64,000 nt of DNA, from NCBI GenBank assembly GCA_013396915.1, contig VWZL01000830.1, positions 392,356 to 456,355 of the forward strand, in the 5' to 3' direction. The notes beneath the pieces were generated by a model. The model was not told the origin of the DNA. It worked only from the letters and a program-made list of their open reading frames with translations, and did no database searches. This document shows positions 35,044 to 48,221 of this stretch, in pieces. Position 1 is the stretch's first letter. Each line of letters begins with the position of its first letter. Origin of the DNA: Stercorarius parasiticus (Eukaryota > Chordata > Aves > Charadriiformes > Stercorariidae). The position numbers and the translations under genes were made by a program.

Positions 35044-38000
35044 TCCAGGACATCAGAGACTTCTTTTATATATTTTGTTCAAATCTCAGCAAGATCTGTA
35101 ATGTCGAGTTGGAAAATAACTGTTTATGTTTAATATGTACGTTTGAAACTAGACATAAAATCTGAGAGTAGAGTTTGGTGATTTAGAGAGCGATTAAACA
35201 TGTATTTTCTCATATGGATCAAGGAAGAAGACACAGATTTCATTCTTCTGATTTAAATTTACAGTTAATCTGAAAATATCTCTTTGAAAAAAAGAAAAAA
35301 GGAATTAGATATTTTCATTAGTTATAAGCATCATCTTACCTTACATCTCTTGGTGAGTTCTGCTTCTAGACGACTTTGGCAGGTATTTTAATTCAGGAAT
35401 AGTTTCAGCAATACATGCCATTACATCTTCTCTTTAAAACAGACCGCTTTTTCTCTTTTCCTCAGACAAAGTATGTAGGCTAAAAGAGCTGCAGCGTCTC
35501 TGTTCAAGCAATTTCATGGACACTCAGAGGCTTTCTTTCTACTGTATGAAAGTTAGATCTGAGTAAGGAAGGCATTTTTCCTGTCCCGGAAATCACTATA
35601 ACCAAAACCAATGCTGAGCTAATGAGAAATGTTTCTTCCATGTGTTCTGTTTGGCAGACACTGCAAGTCATATCAAGGAAACACGTGATGTTTATAAATA
35701 CAATATGGCTCATGTTGTCATAACCTCTCAATGGCAAAAAGAGCATTAGAAAAAGCAGACAGCAAAACAGCAGGAAAGATGAGATTTGTATCATTTGGAA
35801 GGTCTCTATCAGATAATAGAGGTATTAGCGTTTGCTTTTTCTTTTTTCTTTTTCTTCCCAAAAGAAAACAAAGTTTTATAGTAATAGGATCAGTAAGGCA
35901 AACACGTGGCCACTTACAGAAATGCTGTTCTATAGGCATCCTAGCACTAAAATGCATTCATCCAATTTACTGCTTGAATTCTTTTCCAATAAGTACTTTT
36001 GTTCTAAATACCTTTATGTGGTTCAAGGAGCTGTTATTTTCTTTCAGCCATAGTGTGCAATGAACAAATATCATTTTGTCAGCATTTGCAGCTTTTATGC
36101 TTATTGATGCGAAGATCACAAACAATCCAATGAAAAGAAGTTAAACATCTCAAAGAAGCTGGATGTATGTTTACAGGTACCTTAAGAACACAGAAGGATG
36201 ATCCTGGTTTTATCATCTCTCTCTTTCCTGCAAATCAGCACTTTAAATTCTTGGGGAGTTGTTTGAGGGTATTTAGCACTTGTAGGTTTTTTTAAGTTCA
36301 CATATTGCTTCTAACTCTAGGGAGTTAAAATGTTAGCAACCTGCTCACCAGGCAATTTCAGGGGAAAAATGAAAAGTTGCTGTTGCACAATTTCATTAAT
36401 AAAAGCTACTTCGCACAACAGTTTACCCAACTTATCAAATGTCTGTCTCATTTTACTGTACAACTCATTTTAACTCATCCCCTCTCATCTTGGCAGCCCA
36501 AACCCCCATCGCTGCCAGGAACGTCATCACCTTTTTGCCATTCTAAATCCCAGAAAATGTGGAGTTTTCAGGTACCCCCTGCTCCCCCAGCTCAGCTCTG
36601 ACTCAACTTGCCCTGATTGTTCTTTCTTGGAGAAACAGCCTCTGAAAAAAATCCAAAACACCTCAAAGTGTACCTCAATACAACAGCAGCCACAACAAGC
36701 ATTCCTGGGATATTCTGGCCTCACCCACCCAGCAGAGGTCTGGGATAAAGCGCTGACCTGCTAAGGTCTTATGCAAGTGAGGGAATTAAGCAAAAACATG
36801 GCGGGTCTAGGAGATTCTAAAACAAAATACAACCCACAGACTTTAGGGCAGGTGGTTGGGAAGAGAAAGATTGCCAAGCAAAATAGCCACCGGTTTGTTA
36901 CGAAGTAAAAATTCCCTCTTGATTCTCAAAATTGGCAGGCAGACAAAGCCCAAAACAAACCACTGCATAAACCAACATTATTAGTATCCAACTGTGCCAC
37001 CAGAAACGCAGACAAGTTGCAATGACAGGAGGGGGAGATTATAATTTAGGATTCTTCCCCTTTTAGACACTCCATAAAAGGAGGATGTAGGGAATGAGGA
37101 CAGAAAATACACTGTGCACATTTGGTTTGGGAATCACTTCCACTTGGAGTCACCAGGGGCTCACAGCAATAACCCAGGATAAAAGCAGCTGTGACACTTC
37201 CAAAGAAATTCAATTCATTCAGCAGCATACAAAAATTTGTTGTCAGTTCTTTAGTGTCATCTATTGATGTTGAATCTATACACCAACGCTGAACATGAGA
37301 AGAGAGGCAACCTGGACCCTACACCAAGTAAGTCTAAGAAAGTCTTTTCCTCTTCGAATCTATGCAAATCACAAATGTTAATTCTAACGGCACAGACTAG
37401 CATGGCTGTGTACATGCATTTGCACTGGAATTCAAAACAATGCCAGAGAGAATAAAAAGATCATCTAAACATTTGAACATGAGATAGTATTCCATCAAAA
37501 GAAAGTATTGTTGCACAGAGAGCTACAAGCTCAGGTAAAGGAATAAATGAATGAAATGCAGAAATGTGAAGATACATTTTTCCAAAGAAAACAGCTGCTA
37601 CAGATTTTCAGTGTACATTTTGGGAAAGGAATAATAAAAAAAGGAAGAGCATAAACACAAATATTCACTGAGACGGCACTATGTGGTTACCCCTTGCTTG
37701 AACAGCATTCAACACATCAAAAAAACCATGCTCTTCAAGATGTAAACGGCCACGGCACAGTATCAGTAAGGCACTCTGAAGGATTTCAAGAGAAACTGTC
37801 CTTTAGAGCTTGCTTAGACCCTGAGCAAAATCACTTTTCTCAAACACAACCCACTCAGAAAAACGCATGAAACAGAAAGAAGACCAGGAAAATTAGAATT
37901 AATGGACATGAAAGCTGAGTGGTTTTGATAGGAGATCTGAAACTCAGAGATCCCATATTCCTCTCGCACATTCTGAGTCTTCTTGTCCATATGGATAATA

Positions 38001-40984
38001 CTTAATACTTGAAGTGTTACTGCCAATTCTTATACAGGTCTCACATCTGTTTGGTAGTTAAAACAGGTGTCCAAGCTGGCAGCTAACATTATTTTCTGAG
38101 ATTATTTTGGGTCTGTTACATGGAAATGATTATAAATCACATGAATAGAAGCCTGAACATCATCAAACCCAGGGATAAAGGTTCCAAAGGGACAAGAAGG
38201 CAAACAGTAGGAAAATCTGTAAAGGCAAAACTTTCCCAAACCTCAAAAAAACAAAGCTTTAACTCACATATGGCAGGGGATACAACCACATTCACAGTAT
38301 CACCATGGAAAAATGTACTTACAATGACTAATTCATGATATTTTAAATACTGTTCTTTCAATCAGTCTGACAATAAGCTGCTTTTCTGTAGGTTTTTTGA
38401 AACAGTTAACCATGACGCAGAGCACAGTGTTTACAAGAATTACTCCCTACTTCCAACCACAGCGAATTTAGCACTCATATATCACATGAAATCGAAGAAC
38501 ATCAATTTATCCAATGCAAAGATGTACAAACATAAAAGGAGGGATGAAAAGCAAAGTTATTTCCACAATCTTTTGGACACCATGGAATACCAGTACATAA
38601 AATGTACATGCTTCTCACTTAGTCCCCCGACATTTCCATCCCCTTTAATCTGGTTTGCTACAGAAACAGGGATGGATCTGCTTATTGGTGGTTGTCTCCC
38701 CTCACCTAATAACCCGTGAATCTGCAGGCAAATTTCAACCAGATTTAACCAAAGGGTAGAAACCATTAGACTACTACATCCCTACAAACTTTGCCAAATT
38801 AGAGATTTGCAAGATGATCCTACAGTACTTCTGTCGAACAGAGAAGCTGCAGTGTGTGCTCCAACTTTTTAGACTCCGAAGGATAAGCATCAGAGAGAGC
38901 ATTATTACAGCCCACTGCTTTGGGAAAAGCCTTAGTTAGGATCTGAGCGTTGCTGCACAAGGAAGAACCCAACCAGAAGATACACATCCTTAGACAAACA
39001 GGTTTCATTATTTCCGGAGCCCAAGAAATTGCTTGTTTCCATGCTCATAACTTTGAAGTGCAGAAGTTCACATAGATCAAAGGGAAGACTTTTTGCATGT
39101 TTGTCCACAAAGCCCCTGTGAACATCCTGGCTCTGTCTTCCCCTCTCAGACCAGAAAGACAAGAAATTTGCCAATGCAAAAGAAAAGCCAAATGAGAAAA
39201 TAGCTGGGTTTTTTTGCATGCAGAGAATTTTGAAATGGCATCTTTGGCATTTCAGCAGAGCACAATACAATATTCTACCATGAAACCACCACTTCTGCAA
39301 AAATCATCACTGTGTCACCATTATTACTGAGTTATGGCCAAGGAGAGAGAACTCAGCCATAATAAGGACATGTCAGGTGGGCATAGCTATTGTACAACAC
39401 AGTATTTTATAATAAGCCACACAAATTATTACAGTTTTTGCTCAGAAGCAGCACCTGTCTTCAAAACAACTCTGTTCGGCAGTAAATGCCTGGAAGAGGG
39501 CCAAAGAAGTAATCTTCACTTTTGAATATATGTAGCTAACACAGTAGTTAACCATCTCTGAAAACAGGTCTAGAGCACACAAATACAGCCACAGTAGATA
39601 CACTCAGCATCTATCGCACATGGAACAAAACCAGTATAGGATAACTTTATAAAGTCACACTGAAATTGTTACACGAGTTAATGTCATAATGCACAATGGC
39701 AGTATGTCCTGCCTTCAAATATGAATGAGATGTACCGGATACATCCAGTTAATGCTACAGGAATATATCTAGAATTGAAGAATTTCAGGACCTTAAAGAA
39801 GACACTGAAGACTATCATATCAGCCCTTTGAAGCACAGCTATTTGCTCTCTCATGTCGTGTGTGCAGCAGTGTGAATAATCAAGTAATTAGACTTCTGAC
39901 CTATCGAAAGGACCATTTTATAATTGAAGTACATAAATGAGAGGTGGTTGAGAATAGTGCCTGTAAATAAACTATTGCAATCTTTCTAAAATAATGAGGC
40001 CCTAAACTGTTGAAACAGCAGAAGTGCTTACATGAAATATTAATAATAAAGCAGTGAGACATGCTCAGAATTGATAATGAAACCAAGAAGCAAATGTACA
40101 ATTAGGCAAATCACTTCACAGGAAATTTTCCGCACAGTTGAATCTGCTTTGGAGCACGCACAAAAGCCACAAAGCAGGTAGGACACTAGTGGCATCTCCT
40201 CCTGGCCCCATAGAGCTCATTTGGTTGTACCGTTTCCTGGGGACAGACCTCGAGTGGGTGGGGAGGAGATGAGGTTGTGTAACAGCACAACTGCAACTCC
40301 AGCCCTCTCGGAGATAAAGTCCAGTAAAAGATAGAGACAGTGACAGAGAGAAATCAAATATGTTTCAAATGCCTTCGCTATATTTGTCCAATAAAAAATG
40401 TTCACTTGAAAGTGCAAATATACTAGTTGAGTATATCCTTGTTTAGTACAGATAGAAAATTTTAGCAAAAGACAAAACCATTTACTACACAATAGGTATT
40501 TATAAGAATTTCCTATTTGAAATGGTCATTTACAAAGTGTTTCAGTAGACTTGAAGCTAGGTACATCTGCTCAGCCACTGCAAACCAATCCATGCTGAAG
40601 CCTTGCTGGAGTGAACTAACACCATGCCATACTCCTCTGTAAAGGGTTTGGAAACACGAAAAAAAGTAGTTGTATAAACTTTGAGCACTGTCTGTGTCCC
40701 AAAATAAGTAACTAAAGGCTATGTTTTGATTCACATGCTTTAATGCTAGTAAACAAGAACAAAACAACCAACAGTTAACGCTCAGGGCAAGTAACTGGAA
40801 AAAGCAAAGCAGTCAAGAAACATTACGGTAAGCATTATCAATTCTCTCTTCTGTATACGTGTCATACATATAACCTTGATTTCATGAATTGTTGTGTTAA
40901 CAACAATTAATTACAGTTAAGAATTTAAACATTTAACGTAAAAGATGGAGGAAAGAGGAGTATAAATGCAGCACTAGTACTTAC

Positions 40985-41078
40985 CCTTATGTCTCCATTT
41001 ACAGCTCTGGAAGTGTGATTAAATGCATGTGCAGGATCTTTGTTGTAAACTTTAAGGAAAGATCGGTCTTGAATATTC
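40985..41078 (-). CDS. KIAA1217: KIAA1217 exon c: end of conserved N-terminal domain
   Basis: Coding exon of 94 nt. One base completes the Arg codon from exon b, then 31 codons end exactly in phase 0. It encodes NIQDRSFLKVYNKDPAHAFN and then HTSRAVNGDIR. DRSFLKVYN finishes the hydrophobic core of the domain begun in exon b; the tail is more polar and likely a linker. The acceptor is TTGATTCCAG and the donor is GTAAGT. The exon is too short to be found by open-frame length, but family order and phase at both joins fix it. Serving as a symmetric check, its phase-0 end meets ATG of exon d, where the Met is internal and not a start. Confidence 0.95.
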
Positions 41079-41213
41079 CTGGAATCAAAAGAATCAGCAA
41101 TGATAACAGATGAAAGTAGTTTTATTTACTTTGTTGCCCGAAAGTTTCAGGTAACAGAGAAACACAGTAGGTCTGCAGCCGACCTATAAGAAGAACCTAA
41201 ATGCCATAACTTA

Positions 41214-41227
41214 GACACACACACACA
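41214..41227. repeat. (AC)n microsatellite
   Basis: About six to seven AC units, about 135 bp upstream (in gene order) of exon c, inside the intron. Confidence 0.65.
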
Positions 41228-42734
41228 AACAAAAGCCTACTTTGATTCTCTTTCCCATGGGAAGTATCATTCTTTCGCTACAACTCCACACCCATAAAAA
41301 TTAGATAGTGTTAGTTTCTTTCAAGATCCTGCCATAGAGTGAAAACACTTTGAAGACAACAGACCTTCAACATTTACACGGCACTCAAAAGGATTTAGTT
41401 AATATTTACATGTTTTATTGTGTACTGAGCCCACGTGAATTTTTGCTACTCTAAGAAGCAAGAATATCAAAAGAAAAACAGTCTTTCTAACTGCAATTAT
41501 TCTTGAGGCAATTCTAATTACCAGCTTGCTCACAAACCTGAAAAAAAAATCCACAACAGCTAAAAATTCAGTAGCAGACAAATCCTTCTGCTAAACTTTA
41601 TCTATAATAAAGACAGATTTTTAAGGGAAAACATAGGAATTAAAAAGAAACAAATAAACAAGCAAAACTTTTGATGAAAGCTACAACAGAAATGGTTTAA
41701 ATGGAAAGCCCCAAGAGAATATTTTTGTTTAATTAGGACACAACAGTTCGTCATTGATTAGTTCATTTTTCAACTACTACTTTTAGGAAAGAGTTAGATG
41801 ACAGTAGTTTTCTAGTTTGTTTCAAAACCTACCTTCCAATAATTAATAAACACTTGCACTGAGTTCTGCTGATTTCTTGTTTACATTTAATCAGTAGCAA
41901 AGCCTCCAATCTACGCTCACTTACATCCTTTCAAAGGTGCGATTCCTTTCATTTCCCACTAGTGATCTCTGGAGAATTTACTTACGCATGTGACTGAATT
42001 CCTTTCCTCCAGGTGCAGCTACAAGTCTACTGAACTGATCTTAATCACTGGGATTATCATTTAAAAATGAAGGAAAGGATTCTTGGGCAGGTCCAGTTTC
42101 TTTCTTACAATGTCATATTACAATCAGTGATTGCTTTGAATGGGTAGCTAGTCAGAACTTGTGCTGCTGTTGTAGATGTCAAGTAGTTATTAAAGAAACC
42201 CCACAGCTTAAGAGACAGATCAGTGCCTTCTGTTTAAGAACTGAGGGCTGATGAGAAGTTTAGTATTTATGAGTGTTTACTTGTAGACTGCATAGGAAAA
42301 TAGCTACCTTGCGGCAAGTTCAAGTTCTTCAATTATTTATGGTAACATAAACTGTTTTCCATCTTGCAAACGTGACCCTTTCGCTTTGAGACTTGCACTG
42401 GGAGTCTCAGTTACCATTTTCTGCCTCAGACTTGGAAATGTTCTTTTCGATACAAAGCAAGCTCTCTCATCTTCAGTTCAAGAAACAGTATATTATTCAT
42501 TTAAATAAATTTTATCTGCTGTCTTTTCTGTCTGATGGCTATGAGATGGTACCTCAGCTAACTCAAGTTTGTTTTAAAAGCATTCTCCGTAAATATTTCT
42601 TGTAGAAACATGACACTTTAAAGTAAAACATTGCCGCAGGCAAAGCACCAAAATACTAGGCATTCGATCTCTGAAGTGAATTCTATTTCACCTCATGCTG
42701 TTATTCTAAGATAAACATTACTGATAACAGGTAT

Positions 42735-42900
42735 ATATTACTGTACTTTTATTATTACTATTATTTGCATTACTGTAGCTCCCAGATGCGCCTGGCATGT
42801 TCAAAGGCCTCATTGATCTGTGTGTGCTGTATAAACACCCCAGGAATACAACGTCTTCACCAGCTTACAAGGCGAACAGAAGACACAAGAGACAACCTGA
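42735..42900 (+). repeat. Ancient amniote SINE/LINE remnant
   Basis: The succession TTATTATTACTATTATTTGC, then CTGTAGCTCCCAGATGCGCC, then GTGTGCTGTATAAACACCCC and AGCTTACAAGGCGAACAGAAG follows the pattern of an old sauropsid interspersed repeat (a block about the tissue-wide 'agcacctag ... gtgctgtacaaacac ... agcttacaatct' consensus). It is diverged. The family is given from memory and not named further. Confidence 0.5.
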
Positions 42901-45560
42901 CAGCTGCAGAAAGATAAGGGAACAAAAAGAAACGAGAAGACCACAGTCCCTCCAGCCAGAGGACCAATAAACAGAACCTGGGAGCACGGGCATGCTCAGA
43001 GTAGGCAGCCCAACAGAGAGAGCGGGAAGGTGGCACTGGAAGAAGACCAACGTAGTGGCTATGTGGATGTCTGCAGAGGACACCTTCCAAGCACATTAGA
43101 GGGCTGCCTGAGATACAGCATGAAGGCACTTGTTTGAAAATTAAAGACATGTAGTATGAAAGTTCGCATAATTCACCAAGTGGAAGCAGATGGCACTTGG
43201 TACTGAACAAGAAATGAAAAGTGTTATTGAAGTGGGCTTGGAGGAGCCCTCATAATGAAGACAAGTAGTTTATATTTAATGAGATGGAAAAGATACAGCC
43301 AGAGGACAAATGAAAAAAACGCATGTGAAGCAGTCTGCTTGTCAAACTAGGAGAATGATCTTTGTTGCTTCATTTGAATGAGTAAGAGTGAACAAGATTA
43401 CCTGTGTCAACTGCCAAGAAAAGACCACTACAGCAGCAGCTATTAAAAAACTGATGAATTAGCTGAGTGTTTTCTCACTATGTGGTAAGAAAGGAAAAGC
43501 TGCATCGCAGGGATGTTGTGCAGATAAAAATCTGAAATCTACATTGGCTGCAAAGCCCTGAATCACTTTAAGAAAAGGACCAGGTTATGGGCTTAAGTAG
43601 AAAGATAGTGCTTTGTCCCCAGTGATTTTAAAAAAAAAAAAAAGAAAGAAAGAAAAGGGGAAGGAGTGTGATGCCCTAATGAAGGAGAACATAAGCTATG
43701 CTGAAACTAATGGTCCAAGAGGCTACATTAAAACAGAAGATGAAGATTTTAGTTTGGACAGAGGAGGTAGGATTCATGTCATCCAACTACAGACATTCAC
43801 AGGGAAGACATCTACAGCTAGGTTCTCTGGCGTGTATAATTTATCAGACAATTTTATAGGATTAATCACAGCCAGCTTGAAATTTGGATGTAAAAATCTC
43901 CATTTGGTCAGATGAATCCCATCCTAAAGGACAGACAGAAAAATAAATGGGAGAGTCATCCATGTGGGTATGATAATTCAACTAATCCACAGGGATAAGA
44001 TGATAGAGACAGGTACAGACAAGGACAAGGAAAGAGGACAAAGCCCCGAAAAACACAACAGAAAATCAATGTTTGAGAAGAGGACCTCTCAAATGATACC
44101 TGAAAGTAGAGGAGAGATACAGGAAGAAATCAGGAAAGAACAGTCATTGAAACAAAGGCAGATCAAACTTTCAAGAAGAAAACATTAAAAGTACATGAGA
44201 TATCTGAGAGAAAAAGGATGTTCACAAAAGCTGGCTATTTGTTGACTTCGACAATTGCAATGGAACAGTAGGGAGCAAAAGACAAGTTGGAATTAGAACA
44301 AAACCCCAGACAGGTTGGAAATGGGTCTAGGACAGAATTAGAAGAGAAAAACTCCAGCCAACAGTTATTGTGATTGCTCAGCGCAAGAGCGAAAGGTGAT
44401 GGGGTGGGAAGTGGAAATGTATATTGTGTTCAGGGGCAGTTTTGTTGGGAGGCACAGAAACATGTTAGCAATGTAAGAGCAGTCACCTTAATACAGTAAT
44501 AAGTTAATAAAAGACAAAGCAAAGGATGCGAGGCACAGAGGAACATCAGACAGCCTCTAAGGGAGGTGGAGAGCTTGAAGAGTTGACTGGAACACCTGTG
44601 TTTAAGACAAGGAAGAAAGAAGAGAATTGAAGGAAGACATGGCAAGTGAAGGAGAGAGAAATGATACTTCATCGGTTCTCTGAGGAGAGACACTGTCAAG
44701 ATCTTGTGAAGAGTAAGGAACAGAAATGGAGAAATTGTTGTGGAAATCATTCAAAAACAGTGAAAATGCAGCTGGTGGTCCATGCTTTGGACTCCATTAA
44801 GCTGGAATCACTGAGGTTTTCTTAGTGAGAAGTGTGGCTGTACTGAAGGAGGGAATTTTGTTATGGAGGAAGTCAGCTGGGTTGCGGGATTTCCTCTAGA
44901 AATGCTCTACAAAATAGGCATAGGAACAGAGGAAGCAGATGTTGGGATTGAGCCAGGCCTGAGGTTGGCAGAGTGACGCCTGCAATGGGAGCAAGGGAAA
45001 GAAAAGGTGGAGTGGTATTAACATTATCAACAACCACATTCTTGGGGGCAGGGAGGAGATGAAGTCATAAACTGTTAGTCTGAAACTCAAGAGAAGATGG
45101 AGGGATAAAGTGAGAGAGAAGGAGCCGATGGGCCAGATGATGGTTGGCAATAATGCATTTGGCAACAGAGACATAGTAACCCGTATCTTGATTTAATCAG
45201 TTGATCCAATCTTGCAAATAGACTGTTTGATGAATAAGAAACTTGAGCACATGATGAATGATGATGCAAAAAATCAGATGGGTCTTAACACAGACATCAC
45301 AGTGGCCAAACAGGGGTGTGGGAGTCTGCAAAGCAAGGAAGATGAAAAAACAGAAACTGAAATACAAGAGGCTGGCTAATGACAAGAGACTGGATAGACA
45401 GCCTGAGGAGAACAAGACAGGAGAGAAAATGGAGTGCGGTGCTGTTCAAAGACTAAGAAGAGGAATGGGAGAATTGGAAGTGGCAAGGCTAGAAAAACTC
45501 CAACCTGCTCTTTTAACTACAACATGACACGGAGAAGCACCTGAGCCACAGGATCTCCAG
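42900..45560 (+). other. Purine-rich plus-strand block, probable decayed ancient repeat
   Basis: For about 2.6 kb the plus strand is strongly biased to A and G (phrases such as GGAAGAAAGAAGAGAATTGA). It continues directly from the ancient remnant above. No coding frame resembles a protein. The bias and continuity suggest the body of an old interspersed repeat, or transcription-linked strand asymmetry. Its identity is not established. Confidence 0.4.
43630..43656 (+). repeat. Poly-A followed by (GAAA)n
   Basis: Fourteen A followed by three GAAA units. Simple low-complexity repeat inside the purine-rich block. Confidence 0.75.
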
Positions 45561-46518
45561 AAGAAACAAGGCAGCAGCGGACAGTACACTTCTCTTACTT
45601 TCACATCATTCTCCTGCACTAGTGGTAGACTGGCAGAGAGAGAAAACACCTCTTCTGCTTTCTCCTTCATCTTCTTATGCTCCTTTGTCTATTCTTTTTA
45701 TCACATAACTTATGAAAAGGATGGCACAAAGGCCCACCATATTTCCTTGCATAGTTTTACACCGTGTAACATGTCTGAGGTGTGCCCGAGAGCTTTGTTG
45801 CTACGTGATTTGGGACTTTCTAGGAACCCTGAAAACCTGGTCCTTCTGCTTGAAGAGCACAGACATCATGATGGAAAGAACATGGTTAATTAAGCAGCTG
45901 CACTCCCGCTGTGCAAGACAGAAAGATGCAGCCAGCTGTTAGTCAGATCATTTATTGACCAAGCTCTGAATTAGCGAAGGGAAGTGACTGCATCAGTGGC
46001 TGCATCCTGACATAAAATAGGCAGGTGGTGGGGCTGCTGCAGCAGCGGTCACCAGTGCCACAGATCTTTAGCAGTGTTAGATGATGAGTAATTGTCACTC
46101 TTGTGAGGACATTGGTGACATTCATATTTGTAACTTCAGGCTCACAAGGATCAGGCTTTGCTCTGCCAGCAAAGAAAAAAAGAGTTTTTCTGTAAATGTT
46201 TGTTTTCTGTTCTGTATTTTAAATGTTTATGTCTCAGTTAAAATGCAATAAAATATTAAATATGCAAACCTGCATGTATTATATAAATATTTGAACAAGG
46301 TAGGGTATTAATCAATGGTTTGTGCAACAGATGTTGCACCTACAGCTGAAGGCAGTGTCAGACCAAACCTCCCATATTACTCAGATACCACCAAACGTGT
46401 CTTTATGCGTCAGGCCACTATCTGTCAGATACTTATCAACTCCACTCCTTTTTATTCTATAAGTGCGCTACAAAAAAAACACAACAAACCCAACAGCTGT
46501 AATTCCGTGTTTACTTAC

Positions 46519-46717
46519 CTCACATCACACAATTCATAGTATATGTTTCTGCTCTCATCCTTGATGTAAATGGCCACACTGGGCGATTCCAGCATTTTCA
46601 TCGTCAGCTGCTGGGGGAAGGCACTTACAAAAAGGGCACGAATTGTGTCTGTGCTTGTGATTTCGTTCGGCATCCTCAGCTGCTTTGTTTCATCTCCATA
46701 TTGAAGGTATAAAACAC
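46519..46717 (-). CDS. KIAA1217: KIAA1217 exon b: conserved N-terminal domain, first part
   Basis: Coding exon of 199 nt. Two bases complete the Gly codon begun in exon a, then 65 codons follow, then two bases of an Arg codon. It encodes the most conserved globular block of the family, from VLYLQYGDETKQLRMPNEI through to YIKDESRNIYYELCDVR. The block is shared with SRCIN1 (p140Cap) and has a pattern of alternating hydrophobic strands that suggests a small ubiquitin-like or PB1-like fold; that fold is inference. The acceptor is TTTTGCTTGTAG and the donor is GTAAGT. One difference from the mammalian sequence as I remember it is Cys in place of Asn in ELCDVR. The fold continues into exon c. Confidence 0.96.
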
Positions 46718-48221
46718 CTACAAGCAAAATATAATAGCAAGTTACATATTCTTAAGTGCACAGAAATGAACTGGGCTTCAAAGTCCATGGGGAACACAGA
46801 TCAAGCCCATAATGAGTATGGAAAAACCAACTCACACTCCTCACTCATAAAGTGCATACAACATTTTCCTTTTCAACATGCTATTGGAATAGAGCGTAGA
46901 CCAGTGATATGGTTATGTCTCGATAAATACGCTTGCTCCGGTACTGCTCTTTACTGAGAAGCCTATTTTTACTGTTCTTCAGTTAGATAAATCAGAAGTT
47001 TACCTTAAGAAGGATAATGAAAAATCCCAAACACACTGGTCTGCTCTGCAGTGGAAGGTGTTGGTAAATCACAAGGTACTTTTTTTTTTAAAGCAGTTGA
47101 GGAAGAACTTTATCATTTAATATCACCCAGTTTCCTTTAAACATAAATTTTGCATTTTAGCCTTGCGCTTACCCAACAAAACACCCCAAAAACAGATTTC
47201 CTCTTTAGCACTAGTAATTTTATACTCACAATGCAGTCTGCTGGCATTCTATAGTATAAAGTCCTATGTGAAACTCCAGCAGGAGCAAAACTGAGGTCTC
47301 ACACAAAAATAAGAACAACTTCAGATCCCTTCAGCTTCACTGCAGTGTTAATAGTCTTCCTGAGCACTCGGGGAGAAACGTGAATAATCTTAAATGCTGA
47401 ATTGCAAAATATGGACATTCTTATTCACTCAAGACAAAAAGAACACCATTTTGATATAGCTAACTCTTTTCAGGAAATGGGAGGCTGTGAGATGCTTGAT
47501 AATGGAAAAAAACCACAAATATAGACCAGGGACTCCATGACAGGATACTAAGTACTTCTTCCAGGATGCCTGTGTTGTCCCTGCCAGCGCTATGCTGACT
47601 CCTGCATAACCAGCAGGTGCCTGTAACTCCACTGGCCGGTTACTGCACAACAAGTGTGACTCATTAGCTTTGCCACAGCCCAGTCCCACACCATCCCAAG
47701 CTACAAAGCCCTCCAAGGACTGAAGCACTTAGAAAAGCCATCTCAATCAACAGCAGAAATCAGACTGGACTTGACGGGGTTGATTAGCTCTGACCATGCT
47801 GGGCCTGGCTCCTGAAGACCACCAAAAGGTCTTCTCATGAGCATCTCCAATATAGTAAGGCTCATTAGGAGCTGCACAGCAGAAAACAGGCTGCCACAGA
47901 ATTGCAGCCAAACTATGAAACTTCCTGGGATCCACAGCACTAAGGGAGTAGATGCAGAGGCAAACGCTCAGCCAAACTACTTTGGAAACAGAGGAAACGG
48001 GAACTGGTAAGCCCACTTGAGCCTACATATTCAATCTGTACAGATATCCTGCCTGGGCATGGATTGAGGAGAGCACACTGCGCTCTTTCTGAACCATCTC
48101 AGGTGTCTCTGTACAACACTGCATCGTGCCAGGAAGAAACACCTTTACTCTCTTGCCATCTGCAAGCAATGGAGCAGGTATAGCTTCTGCAGTGGTATCA
48201 AAAGACACTAAAATGGCAGAT

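Larger units (their letters stand above)
17337..40984 (-). other. KIAA1217: 23.6 kb intron between exons c and d
   Basis: The largest intron seen, AT-rich and mostly without recognisable content. It includes a CR1 LINE 3' fragment at 30570-31181, a T-run at 25239-25250, a G/T-skewed stretch at about 25463-25540, and an AT-rich 3'UTR-like stretch at 25860-26110 with AATAAA at 26078-26083. It also has a 12 bp inverted repeat at 26581-26649, a T-run at 31849-31860 and an A-run at 35029-35043. A possible plus-strand cryptic exon lies at 23542-23658. The intervals 17337-23500, 26700-30500 and 31900-40980 hold nothing else I can support. Confidence 0.75.
41079..46518 (-). other. KIAA1217: 5.4 kb intron between exons b and c
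   Basis: Contains an (AC)n tract near 41214-41227, an ancient SINE/LINE-like remnant starting near 42735, and a long purine-rich plus strand from about 42850 to 45560. There is an A-run followed by GAAA repeats at 43630-43656 and an AT-rich segment with AATAAA on the plus strand at 46247-46252. Between 41250 and 42700 I see only AT-rich intron. No further coding exon is supported. Confidence 0.75.

Noticed and set aside
43964..44188. Lys/Glu-rich 74-codon plus-strand frame
   Set aside because: It follows directly from the purine-rich composition, which favours Lys, Arg and Glu codons; it is not evidence of a protein.
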